64,000 nt of DNA from Yoonia rosea (GCF_900156505.1 NZ_FTPR01000001.1:2194577-2258576), one strand, 5' to 3'; shown: positions 10,651 to 19,839, counted from the first letter of the stretch. Made by a program: numbers and translations. Notes: generated by a model from the letters alone, not told the origin.

Positions 10651-11366
10651 GCAAATTTCGCCTCAAGTGCTTTTATCGCCAGATCGAGCGCAACAGCGTC
10701 ACTGCCGCGCACGACGATGTTCGACCCGTAAACCCCATCTTTCTGGAAAGGGTAAGACCCGACGCTCAGATCGGGGTAATCTTGCGCAAATGCGCCCAAT
10801 GGTCCCGCCAAATCGCCCTCACCCTTGAAGAGTTGCAGAGTGCGCGACAACAGCGGCGCACCACCTGTCAGTGTCGGCAGGATGCTCGCGACCATGGCTT
10901 TGAACACCGAAGGAACCCCTGCCATGACATGCACGTTCCCAAGGCTGAATCCCGGTGCCGTACTGACCGGATTGTCGATCAGCGTCGCCCCGTCGGGAAT
11001 ACGCGCCATACGCAAGCGAGCTTCGTTCAATTCCTGCCCCGACCGGTCGTAGTGCGCCTGCAACAGCGCGCGTGCATCGGCGCGCACGTCGATATGCGCA
11101 CCAAAGGCTGCGGCGATACAATCGGCGGTGATGTCATCATGGGTTGGTCCGATACCGCCACTGGTGAAAACATGCGTATAACCCTCTGACAGAGCCTTAA
11201 CCGCCGCGATAATCGCATCCCGATCGTCACTGACTACCCGCACCTCTTTGAGATCGATGCCCCGCTCGGTCAATTGTCCTGCAAGATAGTGCATATTCGC
11301 ATCGCGGGTCCGCCCCGAAAGGATTTCATCGCCGATCACAAGCATGGCAGCGGTAGGGTTTGGCAT
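10647..11366 (-). CDS. CinA N-terminal domain / molybdopterin-binding (MoCF) family protein
   Basis: 239 residues. Only the MoCF/CinA N-terminal domain is present (AAMLVIGDEILSGRTRDAN at the start, FTSGGIGPTHDDIT near residue 65); the C-terminal nicotinamide-nucleotide amidase domain of full CinA is absent. This short form is common in alphaproteobacteria and may have ADP-ribose or NAD-related pyrophosphatase activity, but that is family knowledge and not certain. AGGAG eight bases upstream of 11366 sets the start. It diverges from sfsA across 42 bases. Confidence 0.88.
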   Translation of the reverse strand: MPNPTAAMLVIGDEILSGRTRDANMHYLAGQLTERGIDLKEVRVVSDDRDAIIAAVKALSEGYTHVFTSGGIGPTHDDITADCIAAAFGAHIDVRADARALLQAHYDRSGQELNEARLRMARIPDGATLIDNPVSTAPGFSLGNVHVMAGVPSVFKAMVASILPTLTGGAPLLSRTLQLFKGEGDLAGPLGAFAQDYPDLSVGSYPFQKDGVYGSNIVVRGSDAVALDLAIKALEAKFA

Positions 11367-11408
11367 CTGGTGGTTCTCCTGTCCTGTCAGAATTGTTATA
11401 GGGCGCGT

Positions 11409-12110
11409 ATGGAATTTGCCACGCCTCTTGTCCCTGCCCGCCTGATCAAACGTTACAAACGGTTTCTGGCCGATGTCCGCTTGGAAGACGGGCGTGAAGT
11501 CACCGCACATTGCGCCAATCCCGGGTCAATGATGGGTCTGGCCGAACCTGGCATGAAGGTCTGGCTTGAGCCGAATGATGATCCAAAGAAAAAGCTGAAA
11601 TTTGGCTGGCGTCTGGTGGATCACGAGAACGGGCATTTTACCGGTGTCGATACATCGGTGCCCAATCGCGCGCTCAAAGCCGCGTTGATGGCGCATGAGG
11701 TGCCCGGCCTGCCGCCTTATGATCTGGTGCGGGCGGAGGTGAAATATGGCGAAAACAGCCGGATTGATTTTCTGCTGAGCGGTGACGGGCCGGATACCTA
11801 TGTCGAGGTCAAAAGCGTGACCTTGTCGCGCCAGTCCGGACTGGCGGAGTTTCCCGATAGCGTCACCGCGCGGGGCGCAAAACACTTAGCGGAATTGGCG
11901 CAGATGGTGCGGCAGGGGCATCGTGCGGTGATGTTCTATCTGGTCCAGCGGACCGATTGTAGGGCCGTGACCTTGGCAGGCGATATTGACGCTGCCTATC
12001 AGGCGGCCTTTCACCAAGCAGCAGACGCCGGAGTTGCGGTGTTGGCGCATGCATGCAGAATCGGCCCTACGGCGATCACACTGGGCGATCCAATCCCGTT
12101 CCGGCCCTAG
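11409..12110 (+). CDS. sfsA: SfsA, sugar fermentation stimulation protein homologue
   Basis: 233 residues, usual SfsA length. Characteristic blocks are present: RLIKRYKRFLADV, AHCANPGSMMGL, SRIDFLL, YVEVKSVTL and FPDSVTARGAKHL. The D/ExK arrangement (DFLL, EVKSV) resembles a nuclease fold, and the family is reported to bind DNA. Its physiological role is unclear. The ATG at 11409 starts 43 bases from the divergent CinA-like gene; a longer frame exists but runs through that gene's promoter region. It probably shares a transcript with map. Confidence 0.93.
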   Translation: MEFATPLVPARLIKRYKRFLADVRLEDGREVTAHCANPGSMMGLAEPGMKVWLEPNDDPKKKLKFGWRLVDHENGHFTGVDTSVPNRALKAALMAHEVPGLPPYDLVRAEVKYGENSRIDFLLSGDGPDTYVEVKSVTLSRQSGLAEFPDSVTARGAKHLAELAQMVRQGHRAVMFYLVQRTDCRAVTLAGDIDAAYQAAFHQAADAGVAVLAHACRIGPTAITLGDPIPFRP

Positions 12111-12165
12111 AAGTTTGTGCGCAATTCGCCTATGTGGCGAAAAAGACGACAAAGGAACGCGCACC

Positions 12166-13038
12166 GTGGAAACGAACAAAACGCATCTGACCAAAGATGG
12201 CATTCGCCTGTATCAGCCCGAAGACTTTGCCGGCATGGCAAAAGCGGGGGCTCTGGCGGCCAAGCTTTTGGACGATATTGCGCCCCATGTGACCGTGGGC
12301 CAAACCACCGGTGAGCTGGATCGTCTGATCACCCAATGGGTGGATGAAGCGGGGGCAGTGTCTGCCACGATCGGTTACAAAGGCTATCAGCATGCAAGCT
12401 GCATTTCTGTCAACCATGTGGTCTGTCATGGTATTCCCGGCGCCCCCATCCCGAAATCAGCCAGCGAGACCGTGTCGCGCAACCACGAAAAGCGACGCGA
12501 GGATGATGCGCTCAAGGACGGGGATATCCTGAATATCGACGTCACAGTGATCGTTGACGGATGGTATGGCGACACCAGCCGGATGTACGTGGCAGGCACG
12601 CCATCCAAGAAGGCCGAACGCTTGATACAGGTGACCCATGACGCCCTGATGAAAGGGATCGAGGCTGCCAAGCCTGGCAATACATTTGGCGATATCGGCC
12701 ACGCGATCCAGCTTTATGCCGAAAGCCACCGGATGTCTGTGGTCCGTGATTTTTGCGGGCATGGGCTGGGCCGTGTGTTCCACGCGCCACCCAATGTACT
12801 GCACTACGGGCGCGAAGGCACCGGTGCTGTGCTTGAGGAAGGCATGTTCTTTACGATTGAGCCGATGATCAATCTGGGGCGCCCTGATACCAAGGTTTTG
12901 GTCGATGACTGGACCGCTGTGACCTTTGACAGATCGCTTTCAGCCCAGTTTGAACATTCAATCGGCATCACCGCAGATGGGTGCGAGATTTTCACGCGCT
13001 CACCGGGCGGCAAGTTTCACCCCACAAATGGCGCATAA
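12166..13038 (+). CDS. map: Type I methionine aminopeptidase with an internal insert
   Basis: 290 residues from GTG 12166, which has AAAGGA nine bases upstream. It removes the initiator Met from nascent proteins. The metal-binding framework is intact: NIDVTVIVDGWYGDTSRM (two Asp), CGHGLGRVFH (His), TIEPM (Glu) and QFEHS (Glu). Compared with the Escherichia coli enzyme there are roughly 19 extra residues between CHGIP and LKDGDI, a basic/acidic stretch (SRNHEKRREDD), close to the substrate entrance. A bulged hairpin follows the gene. Confidence 0.94.
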   Translation: METNKTHLTKDGIRLYQPEDFAGMAKAGALAAKLLDDIAPHVTVGQTTGELDRLITQWVDEAGAVSATIGYKGYQHASCISVNHVVCHGIPGAPIPKSASETVSRNHEKRREDDALKDGDILNIDVTVIVDGWYGDTSRMYVAGTPSKKAERLIQVTHDALMKGIEAAKPGNTFGDIGHAIQLYAESHRMSVVRDFCGHGLGRVFHAPPNVLHYGREGTGAVLEEGMFFTIEPMINLGRPDTKVLVDDWTAVTFDRSLSAQFEHSIGITADGCEIFTRSPGGKFHPTNGA

Positions 13039-13042
13039 ATTT

Positions 13043-13072
13043 AGAGGGAAAATCGCCCGTGATTTCCCCTCT
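13043..13072 (+). terminator. Hairpin after map
   Basis: AGAGGGAAAATC (13043-13054), six-base loop, GATTTCCCCTCT (13061-13072), 12 pairs with one mismatch, four bases after the map stop. No T-run follows, so it may be a weak terminator or a 3' end stabiliser. Confidence 0.55.
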
Positions 13073-13082
13073 TGCGAATAAC

Positions 13083-13111
13083 TTGCAACTGGGGTGGCGT
13101 GGCCCTATATC
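13083..13111 (+). promoter_or_regulatory. Putative sigma-70 promoter of the TRAP binding-protein gene
   Basis: TTGCAA (13083-13088), 17-base spacer, TATATC (13106-13111). Each box matches four of six consensus positions, and the gene start follows about 40 bases later. Confidence 0.4.
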
Positions 13112-13152
13112 TGTTGCGTCGCTAGCGGTGACACCTTTCCCCTGAAAACCTG

Positions 13153-14205
13153 ATGAAAAGGATGCACGCTATGCACCTGATAAAATCTGCCGCTCTGCTG
13201 GCCGCGCTTGGCCTGTCTGCAACACTTGCAACCGCCCAAGAAGTGACACTGCGCTTTCAGCACTTTGTCTCACCCGCCAGTGCGAACCCCACCTACTTCA
13301 TGCAGCCCTGGGCCGATGCCATTGAGGAACAATCAAATGGCCGCATCAAGGTAGAGCTCTATCCCTTTATGCAGCTCGGCGGCTCTGCGCCAAGCCAATA
13401 CGACCTGATCCGCGATGGTGCGATTGATGGTGGCTGGGTCATCCCCGGGTATCAGCCCAACCGTTTTCCCGAAGCGGAGGCGATGGAACTGCCGTTCATG
13501 ACAAGCAAATCCGGCGAGGAAGCCAGTGCTGCGGCGTGGGAATTCACGCAGGAATATCTGATGGATGACTTTGCGGATGTGCATGTCATTGCCGCCCATA
13601 TGCATGGGCCGGGTATTGTGCACAAACGCGGCGCATCAGTTGCTACTCTAGAAGACTTCGCAGGGCTCAAGCTGCGCGGCCCGTCACGCCCGGCCACAAT
13701 GTTGCTGGAAAAGCTGGGTGCGACCCCGATCGGGATGCCTGTGCCGCAATTCCCCGAAGCCCTTTCGCGCGGCGTTGTCGATGGCGGCGTGATTACGTGG
13801 GAAATGTCTCCATCGCTTAAGCTGGACGAACTGACTGACAGCCATACGGATGTGGCGGGTGATGAGGCGCTTTATAACCTCTACTTTATCTGGGCGATGA
13901 ATAAGGACGTCTATGAAGGTCTGCCCGATGATCTGCGCGCGATCATTGACGCCAATTCTGGCATGATGGCAAGCCGCTGGGCCGGCCGCGCACATGATAC
14001 CGGCGATGTCGTCGGCCGTGATGTGATGGCTGCGGATGGTAACGAAATTGCGCAACTATCCGAAGCTGAAACGGATCGGATCAAAGCGCTGGGTGCGGAA
14101 GTGACGGCTGATTGGATCGCCGAAATGGACGCCAAAGGCTATGATGGCGCAGCCTTGGTGACCAGCGCACAAGCCGCTGTCGCAGCAAACCGCGCGGCAG
14201 AGTAA
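13153..14205 (+). CDS. TRAP transporter periplasmic substrate-binding protein (DctP family)
   Basis: 350 residues. A signal peptide (to about AATLATAQ, residue 29) precedes a DctP fold: EVTLRFQHFVSP start, IKVELYPFMQLGG, FAGLKLRGPSRPAT and the Arg of LRGPSR, which contacts substrate carboxylates in this family. The sequence resembles members that bind organic acids. No DctQ or DctM membrane partner is adjacent, so it must use components encoded elsewhere or act as a sensor. Starts at 13153, 13162 or 13171 are all possible; the first is given. A hairpin follows. Confidence 0.92.
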   Translation: MKRMHAMHLIKSAALLAALGLSATLATAQEVTLRFQHFVSPASANPTYFMQPWADAIEEQSNGRIKVELYPFMQLGGSAPSQYDLIRDGAIDGGWVIPGYQPNRFPEAEAMELPFMTSKSGEEASAAAWEFTQEYLMDDFADVHVIAAHMHGPGIVHKRGASVATLEDFAGLKLRGPSRPATMLLEKLGATPIGMPVPQFPEALSRGVVDGGVITWEMSPSLKLDELTDSHTDVAGDEALYNLYFIWAMNKDVYEGLPDDLRAIIDANSGMMASRWAGRAHDTGDVVGRDVMAADGNEIAQLSEAETDRIKALGAEVTADWIAEMDAKGYDGAALVTSAQAAVAANRAAE

Positions 14206-14217
14206 CTGCTCCCCCTG

Positions 14218-14252
14218 AGCAACCCTTTCGCCAAAGATCGAAAAGGGTTGCT
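14218..14252 (+). terminator. Hairpin after TRAP binding-protein gene
   Basis: AGCAACCCTTTCG (14218-14230) pairs with CGAAAAGGGTTGCT (14239-14252) with one bulged A and an eight-base loop. It sits 12 bases after the stop; the downstream sequence lacks a good T-run. Confidence 0.55.
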
Positions 14253-14455
14253 CGCATATATGCTGATTGCGTTGCGCAAGGCCCGCGCTGTCAGCTTTGC
14301 CAAGGTTGATTTATCGACCTTGGCTTTTGATTTCTGACAACCCACACCGGCGCTCTGTCCACAGCGACTGCAACAGACACCGACTATGGTGGACGCTTCC
14401 AGATCATCGTGGCGCAACGATCCGGATAGAGTGCCTTTGGGTTTTCTGGCGGGGC

Positions 14456-15454
14456 TTAGGTAATCCGGGCGACGACGTAGTCCGCCAAATCGACCAGCAT
14501 CTGTTTCAGCGGATGATCCGGCACAGCATCCAGCGCCGATTTCGCCTTTTCCGCCCATGCCAGCGCATCCTGTCGGGTGGCCTCCATCGTCCGGTGTTTG
14601 GCAAGAAGCGCGATGGCGTGATCAAGATCGCCTTCGTCCTGCCTACCTTTTCCGATTGTCCGTTCCCAAAAGGCGCGTTCATCCGCATCGGCGGCGGCAA
14701 TGGCCCGAATCACAGGCAGGGTGAGTTTGCGCTCGCGGAAATCGTCGCCCACGTTTTTACCGGTGGCTTTGGTGCCGCCATAATCGAGAAGATCATCAAC
14801 GATCTGGAACGAAACCCCCAGCGCATCGCCATAATCGAAAAGCGCCTGTTTGGTCGCAGCGTCTTGCCCCGCAATCTCGCCGCCGACTTCCATCGCGGCA
14901 GAAAAGAGCGCGGCGGTTTTCCCGCGCACGACCTGCAGATAGATCGCTTCGGTTGTTGCCAGATCACTGGCGGCGGTCAGTTGCAGCACCTCGCCCTCGG
15001 CGATGGTAGCGGACGCATTCGCCAGAATATCCAGCACGCGCAGCGATCCCGTTTCAACCATCAACTGGAACGAACGGGCAAAGAGATAATCGCCGACAAG
15101 TACGCTTGATGTATTGTCCCACAACAGGTTTGCCGTGGGGCGGCCCCGCCGTTGCTTGCTTTCATCAACAACATCATCATGCAGCAAAGTCGCCGTGTGA
15201 ATAAACTCAACCGTGGCCGCCAGATGGATATGGTAAGGCCCCGTATACCCACACATCCGCGCCGCGGCGAGTGTAAGCATCGGACGCAAACGCTTGCCGC
15301 CTGCCTCAACCAGATGCGCGGTCACTTCGGGGATACGCGGGGCGTGTTCCGACGCCATACGCTCGCGGATCAGCGCATTCACAGCCGTCAGATCATCGGC
15401 CAGCGCCTCGGCGAGTTGTTCGTGCGGTTTGGTGGCAGCGGTATCAAGGCTCAT
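14456..15454 (-). CDS. All-trans polyprenyl diphosphate synthase (quinone side chain)
   Basis: 332 residues. Both Asp-rich motifs of the long-chain trans-prenyltransferases are present: LLHDDVVDE (first, near residue 92) and IVDDLLDYG (second, near 218), with GGKRLRP before the first. It would extend farnesyl diphosphate with isopentenyl diphosphate to make the ubiquinone tail; Rhodobacterales normally make Q-10, so a decaprenyl product is likely but not readable. It is IspB/DdsA-like. ATG 15454 is chosen for the GGAA upstream; ATG 15469 is an alternative. Divergent from the DUF2007 gene across about 56 bases. Confidence 0.92.
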   Translation of the reverse strand: MSLDTAATKPHEQLAEALADDLTAVNALIRERMASEHAPRIPEVTAHLVEAGGKRLRPMLTLAAARMCGYTGPYHIHLAATVEFIHTATLLHDDVVDESKQRRGRPTANLLWDNTSSVLVGDYLFARSFQLMVETGSLRVLDILANASATIAEGEVLQLTAASDLATTEAIYLQVVRGKTAALFSAAMEVGGEIAGQDAATKQALFDYGDALGVSFQIVDDLLDYGGTKATGKNVGDDFRERKLTLPVIRAIAAADADERAFWERTIGKGRQDEGDLDHAIALLAKHRTMEATRQDALAWAEKAKSALDAVPDHPLKQMLVDLADYVVARIT

Positions 15455-15510
15455 CGCAATTTCCGTCATGTGAATAGACAACGGCTGCACCGCGCCTTAG
15501 GTCTTTGGTT

Positions 15511-15729
15511 ATGAAAGAGCTTCTACGCACCAATGACCCGACCGTCATCGCATTTGCAACCGCCCTTCTGGACAGCGAGGGTATAGACTGGTTCACCTTC
15601 GACGTAAATATGAGCGTCCTTGAAGGCAGCATTGGCATAATGCCGCGCCGCCTGATGGTGCTGGACCGCGATTTATTTATGGCCGAGGCGGTGATGCGCG
15701 ACGGAGAGATCGACCTTGGGCGCGACTGA
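15511..15729 (+). CDS. DUF2007-domain small protein
   Basis: 72 residues. It begins MKELLRTNDPTVIAFATALL and ends with an Arg/Asp-rich segment, matching DUF2007 small proteins called putative signal-transducing proteins. There is no enzyme motif. The ATG 15511 is favoured over a TTG two codons upstream. The end overlaps the following methyltransferase by 14 bases, and this pairing recurs in Rhodobacterales in my recollection, suggesting a conserved operon. Confidence 0.8.
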   Translation: MKELLRTNDPTVIAFATALLDSEGIDWFTFDVNMSVLEGSIGIMPRRLMVLDRDLFMAEAVMRDGEIDLGRD

Positions 15730-16477
15730 GGACCTGACCAAAGACGATTTTCTGGGTGGCAAAATCGCAATTTGGCAGCCCAAACGCGGATATCGCGCCG
15801 GAGTTGATCCGGTCATTCTTGCGGCCTCGGTTGCGGCGAAATCAGGGCAGTCAGTGCTGGAACTGGGGTGCGGCGTTGGAACCGCGTCGCTTTGTCTGGC
15901 CGCCCGCGTCCCAGATTTGCAGATAACGGGGGTTGAGGTGCAGCCGGAATATGCCGCACTCGCCCAGCGCAATGCCGATGAGAACGCGCTGCCTCTGACA
16001 GTGGTACGTGCTGATTTGCGCGCGTTGCCAACGGAGCTGCGGCAAGAGCGGTTTGATCATGTCATCATGAACCCGCCCTATTTTGATCGCACTGCAGGCA
16101 CGGCATCGGACGACACAGGCAAGGATATTGCTTTTGCCGGCGACACGCCGTTGCAGGCTTGGTTGGATGTCGGGGCAAGACGGGTTGGGCCGCGCGGATA
16201 TCTGACGCTGATCCAACGTATGGAACGGCTGCCAGAGGTCCTCGATGCGCTTGCGGGGCGGCTTGGTGCCATCATCGTGCGGCCCATTGCAGGCCGCACG
16301 CACCGCGCGCCAGAGCTTTTCTTGCTACAAGCGCGACAAGAAGGAAAAACGCCGTTTCGCATGGCGCCGACGCTGATCATGCATGCCGGTGAGACGCATC
16401 AGGGCGATCAGGAAAGCTATACCCAAGAAGTGGCCTGCGTTTTGCGGAACGGCGCGGAATTACCCATCTGGAGTTAA
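15716..16477 (+). CDS. tRNA1(Val) A37 N6-methyltransferase-like (TrmN6 family)
   Basis: 253 residues. A Rossmann methyltransferase with the SAM loop VLELGCGVGTASL (motif I), VEVQPEYAALAQRNA (acidic ribose-binding residue) and the N6-adenine catalytic motif MNPPYF. The family methylates N6 of A37 in tRNA1(Val). The start is TTG at 15716 with GGAG upstream inside the end of the DUF2007 gene; no ATG or GTG near the N-terminus gives a sensible length. Coupled translation with DUF2007 is likely. Confidence 0.88.
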   Translation: MGATEDLTKDDFLGGKIAIWQPKRGYRAGVDPVILAASVAAKSGQSVLELGCGVGTASLCLAARVPDLQITGVEVQPEYAALAQRNADENALPLTVVRADLRALPTELRQERFDHVIMNPPYFDRTAGTASDDTGKDIAFAGDTPLQAWLDVGARRVGPRGYLTLIQRMERLPEVLDALAGRLGAIIVRPIAGRTHRAPELFLLQARQEGKTPFRMAPTLIMHAGETHQGDQESYTQEVACVLRNGAELPIWS

Positions 16478-16593
16478 CGAATTCGCAATATTCGAGCGCC
16501 ACGGTGGAAAGACGCCCAGTTTCTGCCTTGCAGCGTGACAGACAGGATCGAATGTGCTGCAATCAGAACACCCAAACCTAGAGGAGATCGACT

Positions 16594-16761
16594 ATGAGCT
16601 TGAGTTCGCATGTACAGGAACTGAAGAAGAAGCATAAAAACCTCTCGGAGCATGTCGAGGCAATGCAGCGAAGCCCATCTGCCGATGACATCGAAATTGC
16701 AAAACTCAAAAAGCAGAAATTGATTCTCAAGGAAGAAATTTCGCGCCTTAGCGCGCACTAG
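16594..16761 (+). CDS. DUF465 (YdcH-like) small protein
   Basis: 55 residues starting MSLSSHVQELKKKHKNLSEH and ending with KLILKEEISRL. It is nearly all helical with a Lys-rich centre (AKLKKQKL), typical of the DUF465/YdcH family. GAGGAG lies seven bases before the ATG. Function is unknown; relatives are abundant small proteins. A strong bidirectional terminator follows. Confidence 0.85.
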   Translation: MSLSSHVQELKKKHKNLSEHVEAMQRSPSADDIEIAKLKKQKLILKEEISRLSAH

Positions 16762-16782
16762 CGATTTCTAACGCCGAAAAGA

Positions 16783-16811
16783 AAAGGCCACGTCCTGTTG
16801 ACGTGGCCTTT
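16783..16811. terminator. Bidirectional terminator between DUF465 and phaB
   Basis: AAAGGCCACGTC (16783-16794), five-base loop, GACGTGGCCTTT (16800-16811): 12 perfect pairs with A-rich and T-rich flanks, between convergent genes. It should serve both strands. Confidence 0.85.
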
Positions 16812-16835
16812 GTGATTTCCAGGATGTGCCAGACC

Positions 16836-17561
16836 TTAGGTCATGTACTGGCCACCATTGGCCGACAGGGTAGAGCCCGTCACAAAACCCGCATCATCAG
16901 ACACAAGGAAACAAACCGCGCGTGCGATCTCTGAAGCTTCGCCAAGACGACCAACGGGAATCTGCGGCAGGATAACTTCGTTCATCACTTTCTCAGGGAT
17001 CGTGCTCATCATTTCGGTGTTGATATAACCGGGTGCCACGATGTTGACCGTGATACCGGCGCGCGCGCCCTCTTGGGCGAGTGATTTGGTGAAGCCGATG
17101 TCGCCTGCCTTGGTCGCGGCATAGTTTGCCTGCGCAAACTGGCCTTTCTGACCATTGATCGAAGAGATCGTGACAATGCGGCCAAACTTTCGCTCGCGCA
17201 TTCCGCCCCAGACATTATGCGTCATGTTGAACACGCCGTTCAGGTTGGTGTCGATGCATTCATGCCACTGCTGCGGCGTCATCTTGTGGAAAGGCGCATC
17301 GCGTGTGATGCCCGCGTTGTTCACCAGAATCTCGACCGGACCGAGATCTGCTTCGACTTGGGCGACGCCAGCCTGACAGGCCTCGTAATTCGCAACATCC
17401 CATTTGTAGGTCTTGATGCCGGTTTCAGCGGTAAAGGCGGCAGCCTTTTCATCGTTGCCCGCGTAAGTCGCAGCAACCTGATAGCCTGCATCTTTCAATG
17501 CTGTCGAAATAGCTGCGCCGATACCGCGCGAGCCGCCTGTTACAAGTGCAACACGGGACAT
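16836..17561 (-). CDS. phaB: Acetoacetyl-CoA reductase (NADPH), PhaB
   Basis: 241 residues, a classical SDR. Motifs: VTGGSRGIGAA (NADPH), NNAGITRD, ISSINGQKGQ (catalytic Ser region) and NYAATKAG (Tyr-x-x-x-Lys). FNMTHNVWGGM and the NGQKGQFAQ segment are typical of PhaB. It reduces acetoacetyl-CoA to (R)-3-hydroxybutyryl-CoA for poly-hydroxybutyrate. It follows phaA on the minus strand after a 78-base gap, so the two make a pathway operon. The polymerase gene phaC is not in the window. Confidence 0.95.
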   Translation of the reverse strand: MSRVALVTGGSRGIGAAISTALKDAGYQVAATYAGNDEKAAAFTAETGIKTYKWDVANYEACQAGVAQVEADLGPVEILVNNAGITRDAPFHKMTPQQWHECIDTNLNGVFNMTHNVWGGMRERKFGRIVTISSINGQKGQFAQANYAATKAGDIGFTKSLAQEGARAGITVNIVAPGYINTEMMSTIPEKVMNEVILPQIPVGRLGEASEIARAVCFLVSDDAGFVTGSTLSANGGQYMT

Positions 17562-17639
17562 AGATTTCTCCTCCCAGAGATTTGATTAGTAATCTTATTA
17601 TCGTTGCGCCACTACAGGCGCAACAATCTTTCTCAAAAA

Positions 17640-18815
17640 TTACGGGCGCTCAACGCACATTGCAACACCCATGCCGCCACCGATGCAAAGCGTGGCAAGG
17701 CCTTTCTTGGCACCACGGCGCTTCATTTCAAACAGCAGCGTGTTCAAAACGCGGCAGCCGGATGCGCCGATCGGGTGACCGATTGCGATAGCCCCGCCGT
17801 TGACGTTCACGATCGCCGGGTCCCATCCCATCTCTTTGTTGACGGCACATGCTTGGGCCGCGAAGGCTTCGTTTGCTTCGACAAGATCGAGATCATCAAC
17901 GCTCCAACCGGCCTTGGCCAGCGCCTTTTGCGATGCATAGATCGGACCGACACCCATGATGGTCGGGTCAAGCCCGGCTGTGGCGTAAGACGCAATGCGC
18001 GCCAGCGGTTCGATACCGCGTTTTTCGGCCTCATCCGCAGACATCAGCAAGGTTGCCGCGGCACCGTCGTTCAGGCCAGAAGCGTTCGCCGCCGTCACAG
18101 ACCCGTCCTTGGTGAAGGCAGGGCGCAGTTTTTGCATGGCTTCGATGGTTGCGCCGTGGCGGATATATTCGTCTTTGTCGACGATGATATCGCTCTTGCG
18201 GGTTTTCACGGTGAAGGCTGTGATTTCATCGTCAAAGCGGCCTTCCTTCTGGGCCGCTTCCGCCTTGTTCTGTGACGCGACTGCGAATGCGTCCTGCATT
18301 TCACGTGTGATCTGGTATTTCTCGGCCACGTTTTCGGCTGTTTGACCCATGTGGTAGTTGTTGAACGCATCCCACAGACCGTCACGGATCATGGTGTCGA
18401 TATAGGTCATATCGCCCATTTTGTGACCGGCGCGCAGGTTGGCGGCATGTACCGACAGAGACATGTTTTCCTGTCCACCAGCAGCGACAATAGACGCATC
18501 ACCCAGCTGGATATGCTGTGCTCCCAGCGCAACCGCGCGGAGACCGGAACCACACACCTGGTTGATGCCCCAAGCGGCGGACTCTTTCGGCAAACCCGCG
18601 TTGATATGTGCCTGACGCGCGGGGTTCTGCCCCTGGGCGGCTGTCAGAACCTGGCCGAGGATCGTTTCGCTGACTTCGGATTTATCGATACCGGCGCGCG
18701 CGACGACGGCTTCCAGAACGGTGGCCCCCAGATCATGTGCGGGTGTGTTTGCGAATGATCCGCCGAAACTGCCAACGGCGGTGCGTGCTGCGGATGCGAT
18801 AACGACGTTCGTCAT
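17640..18815 (-). CDS. phaA: Acetyl-CoA C-acetyltransferase (beta-ketothiolase), PhaA
   Basis: 391 residues, the standard biosynthetic thiolase length. It condenses two acetyl-CoA to acetoacetyl-CoA. The acylated Cys is in [14 protein letters not shown] (near 89), the His in [10 protein letters not shown] (near 350) and the second Cys in [11 protein letters not shown] (near 380). It is first in a two-gene phaA-phaB operon. The start at 18815 is preceded by GAAGGGAACC. Confidence 0.95.
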   Translation of the reverse strand: MTNVVIASAARTAVGSFGGSFANTPAHDLGATVLEAVVARAGIDKSEVSETILGQVLTAAQGQNPARQAHINAGLPKESAAWGINQVCGSGLRAVALGAQHIQLGDASIVAAGGQENMSLSVHAANLRAGHKMGDMTYIDTMIRDGLWDAFNNYHMGQTAENVAEKYQITREMQDAFAVASQNKAEAAQKEGRFDDEITAFTVKTRKSDIIVDKDEYIRHGATIEAMQKLRPAFTKDGSVTAANASGLNDGAAATLLMSADEAEKRGIEPLARIASYATAGLDPTIMGVGPIYASQKALAKAGWSVDDLDLVEANEAFAAQACAVNKEMGWDPAIVNVNGGAIAIGHPIGASGCRVLNTLLFEMKRRGAKKGLATLCIGGGMGVAMCVERP

Positions 18816-18964
18816 GGATGGTTCCCTTCAGGTTTTGGTCCAGCAAAAAGGTGCCAGTTCCACCCGACAGGTGCAAGCCGAACACCTTAGCCCATTGCCT
18901 CTTTGGGTATGCGCAATTGTGCCGAAAAGCAAATCAAAGCATCTGGGGACTTGGTAGTTTTCTG

Positions 18965-19771
18965 TTAGAGCGCGGGTTTTGGCACGCCAAAGTAATACCC
19001 TTGCAAGCAATCCACACCGAGGCCTTCGAGAAATTCAGCCTCTGCAGCCGTTTCCACCCCATCAGCGACGGCAAACATTTCAAACTGATGCGCGACCGTA
19101 ATCAGCGCCTCTGCCAAAACCTGATTGTCGGGATCACGGTCAATCCCGCGGATGAAGCTTTTGTCGATCTTCACCAGATCGAAGAAAAAGGATTTCAGAT
19201 GTCGAAACGCAGTAAGGCCCGCACCGAAGCCATCCAAAGCAAAGCCAACACCCTTTGGTTGCATTTCAGCCATGAAGCGGATGACGTTTTCATGCAGCAT
19301 CATGGCTGAGGTTTCACTGATCTCAAAGATCAAACGATCCCCGAGATTGTTGCGGTCCAGAAGCCCGCGATCCAAGGTGCGCCGCCATTCACCATCACCA
19401 ATGGAACGCGCCGAAAGGTTGACCGAAAGACGCAAGTCCGGGTTCTGACGCAGTTTGTGCAGGGCCAGTTCCAGCGACAGGCAATCAATCTGGCGGCCCA
19501 TATCCGTGTCTTCGACCTGCGGCATAAAGTGGGCCGCAGGCAGAACCCGCCCACTTTCATCCGACAAGCGGATCAGACCCTCATAGAAAGCGATTTGGTG
19601 CTGCGCGTCGGATGTTACAACAGGCTGGAACGCCAATTGCCCACGCCCCGCTGCCAGCGCATCGCGCACCAAAAGAAACACATCCGCATCGCGGCTGGCC
19701 ATCGCGTATTCGAAAGGATCATCCAGCTCTTGCTTATCAACCTGCGCAAGGCCGAGCGTGGTGTTTTGCAT
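18965..19771 (-). CDS. EAL-domain protein with altered active site, probably degenerate
   Basis: 268 residues; one EAL domain from about residue 44 to the end, with no membrane segment. EAL domains hydrolyse c-di-GMP. Kept residues: Glu64 (in EGL), Asn in SVNLS, Glu in FEISET, Lys204 (VKIDKSF) and Gln in CLQGYYF. Changed: the DDFG pair reads DGFG (Asp180, Gly181), so the second metal-linked Asp is lost, and AEGVE reads ADGVE (Asp237). These changes suggest lost or weak phosphodiesterase activity and perhaps a c-di-GMP sensing or protein-binding role. It is monocistronic. Confidence 0.9.
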   Translation of the reverse strand: MQNTTLGLAQVDKQELDDPFEYAMASRDADVFLLVRDALAAGRGQLAFQPVVTSDAQHQIAFYEGLIRLSDESGRVLPAAHFMPQVEDTDMGRQIDCLSLELALHKLRQNPDLRLSVNLSARSIGDGEWRRTLDRGLLDRNNLGDRLIFEISETSAMMLHENVIRFMAEMQPKGVGFALDGFGAGLTAFRHLKSFFFDLVKIDKSFIRGIDRDPDNQVLAEALITVAHQFEMFAVADGVETAAEAEFLEGLGVDCLQGYYFGVPKPAL

Positions 19772-19839
19772 CTGCGCACTCCATACTTACCCTGCGCAAG
19801 ATGCCCCAGTTTGGGCTAACAACCGGTTAAGGACACCAA

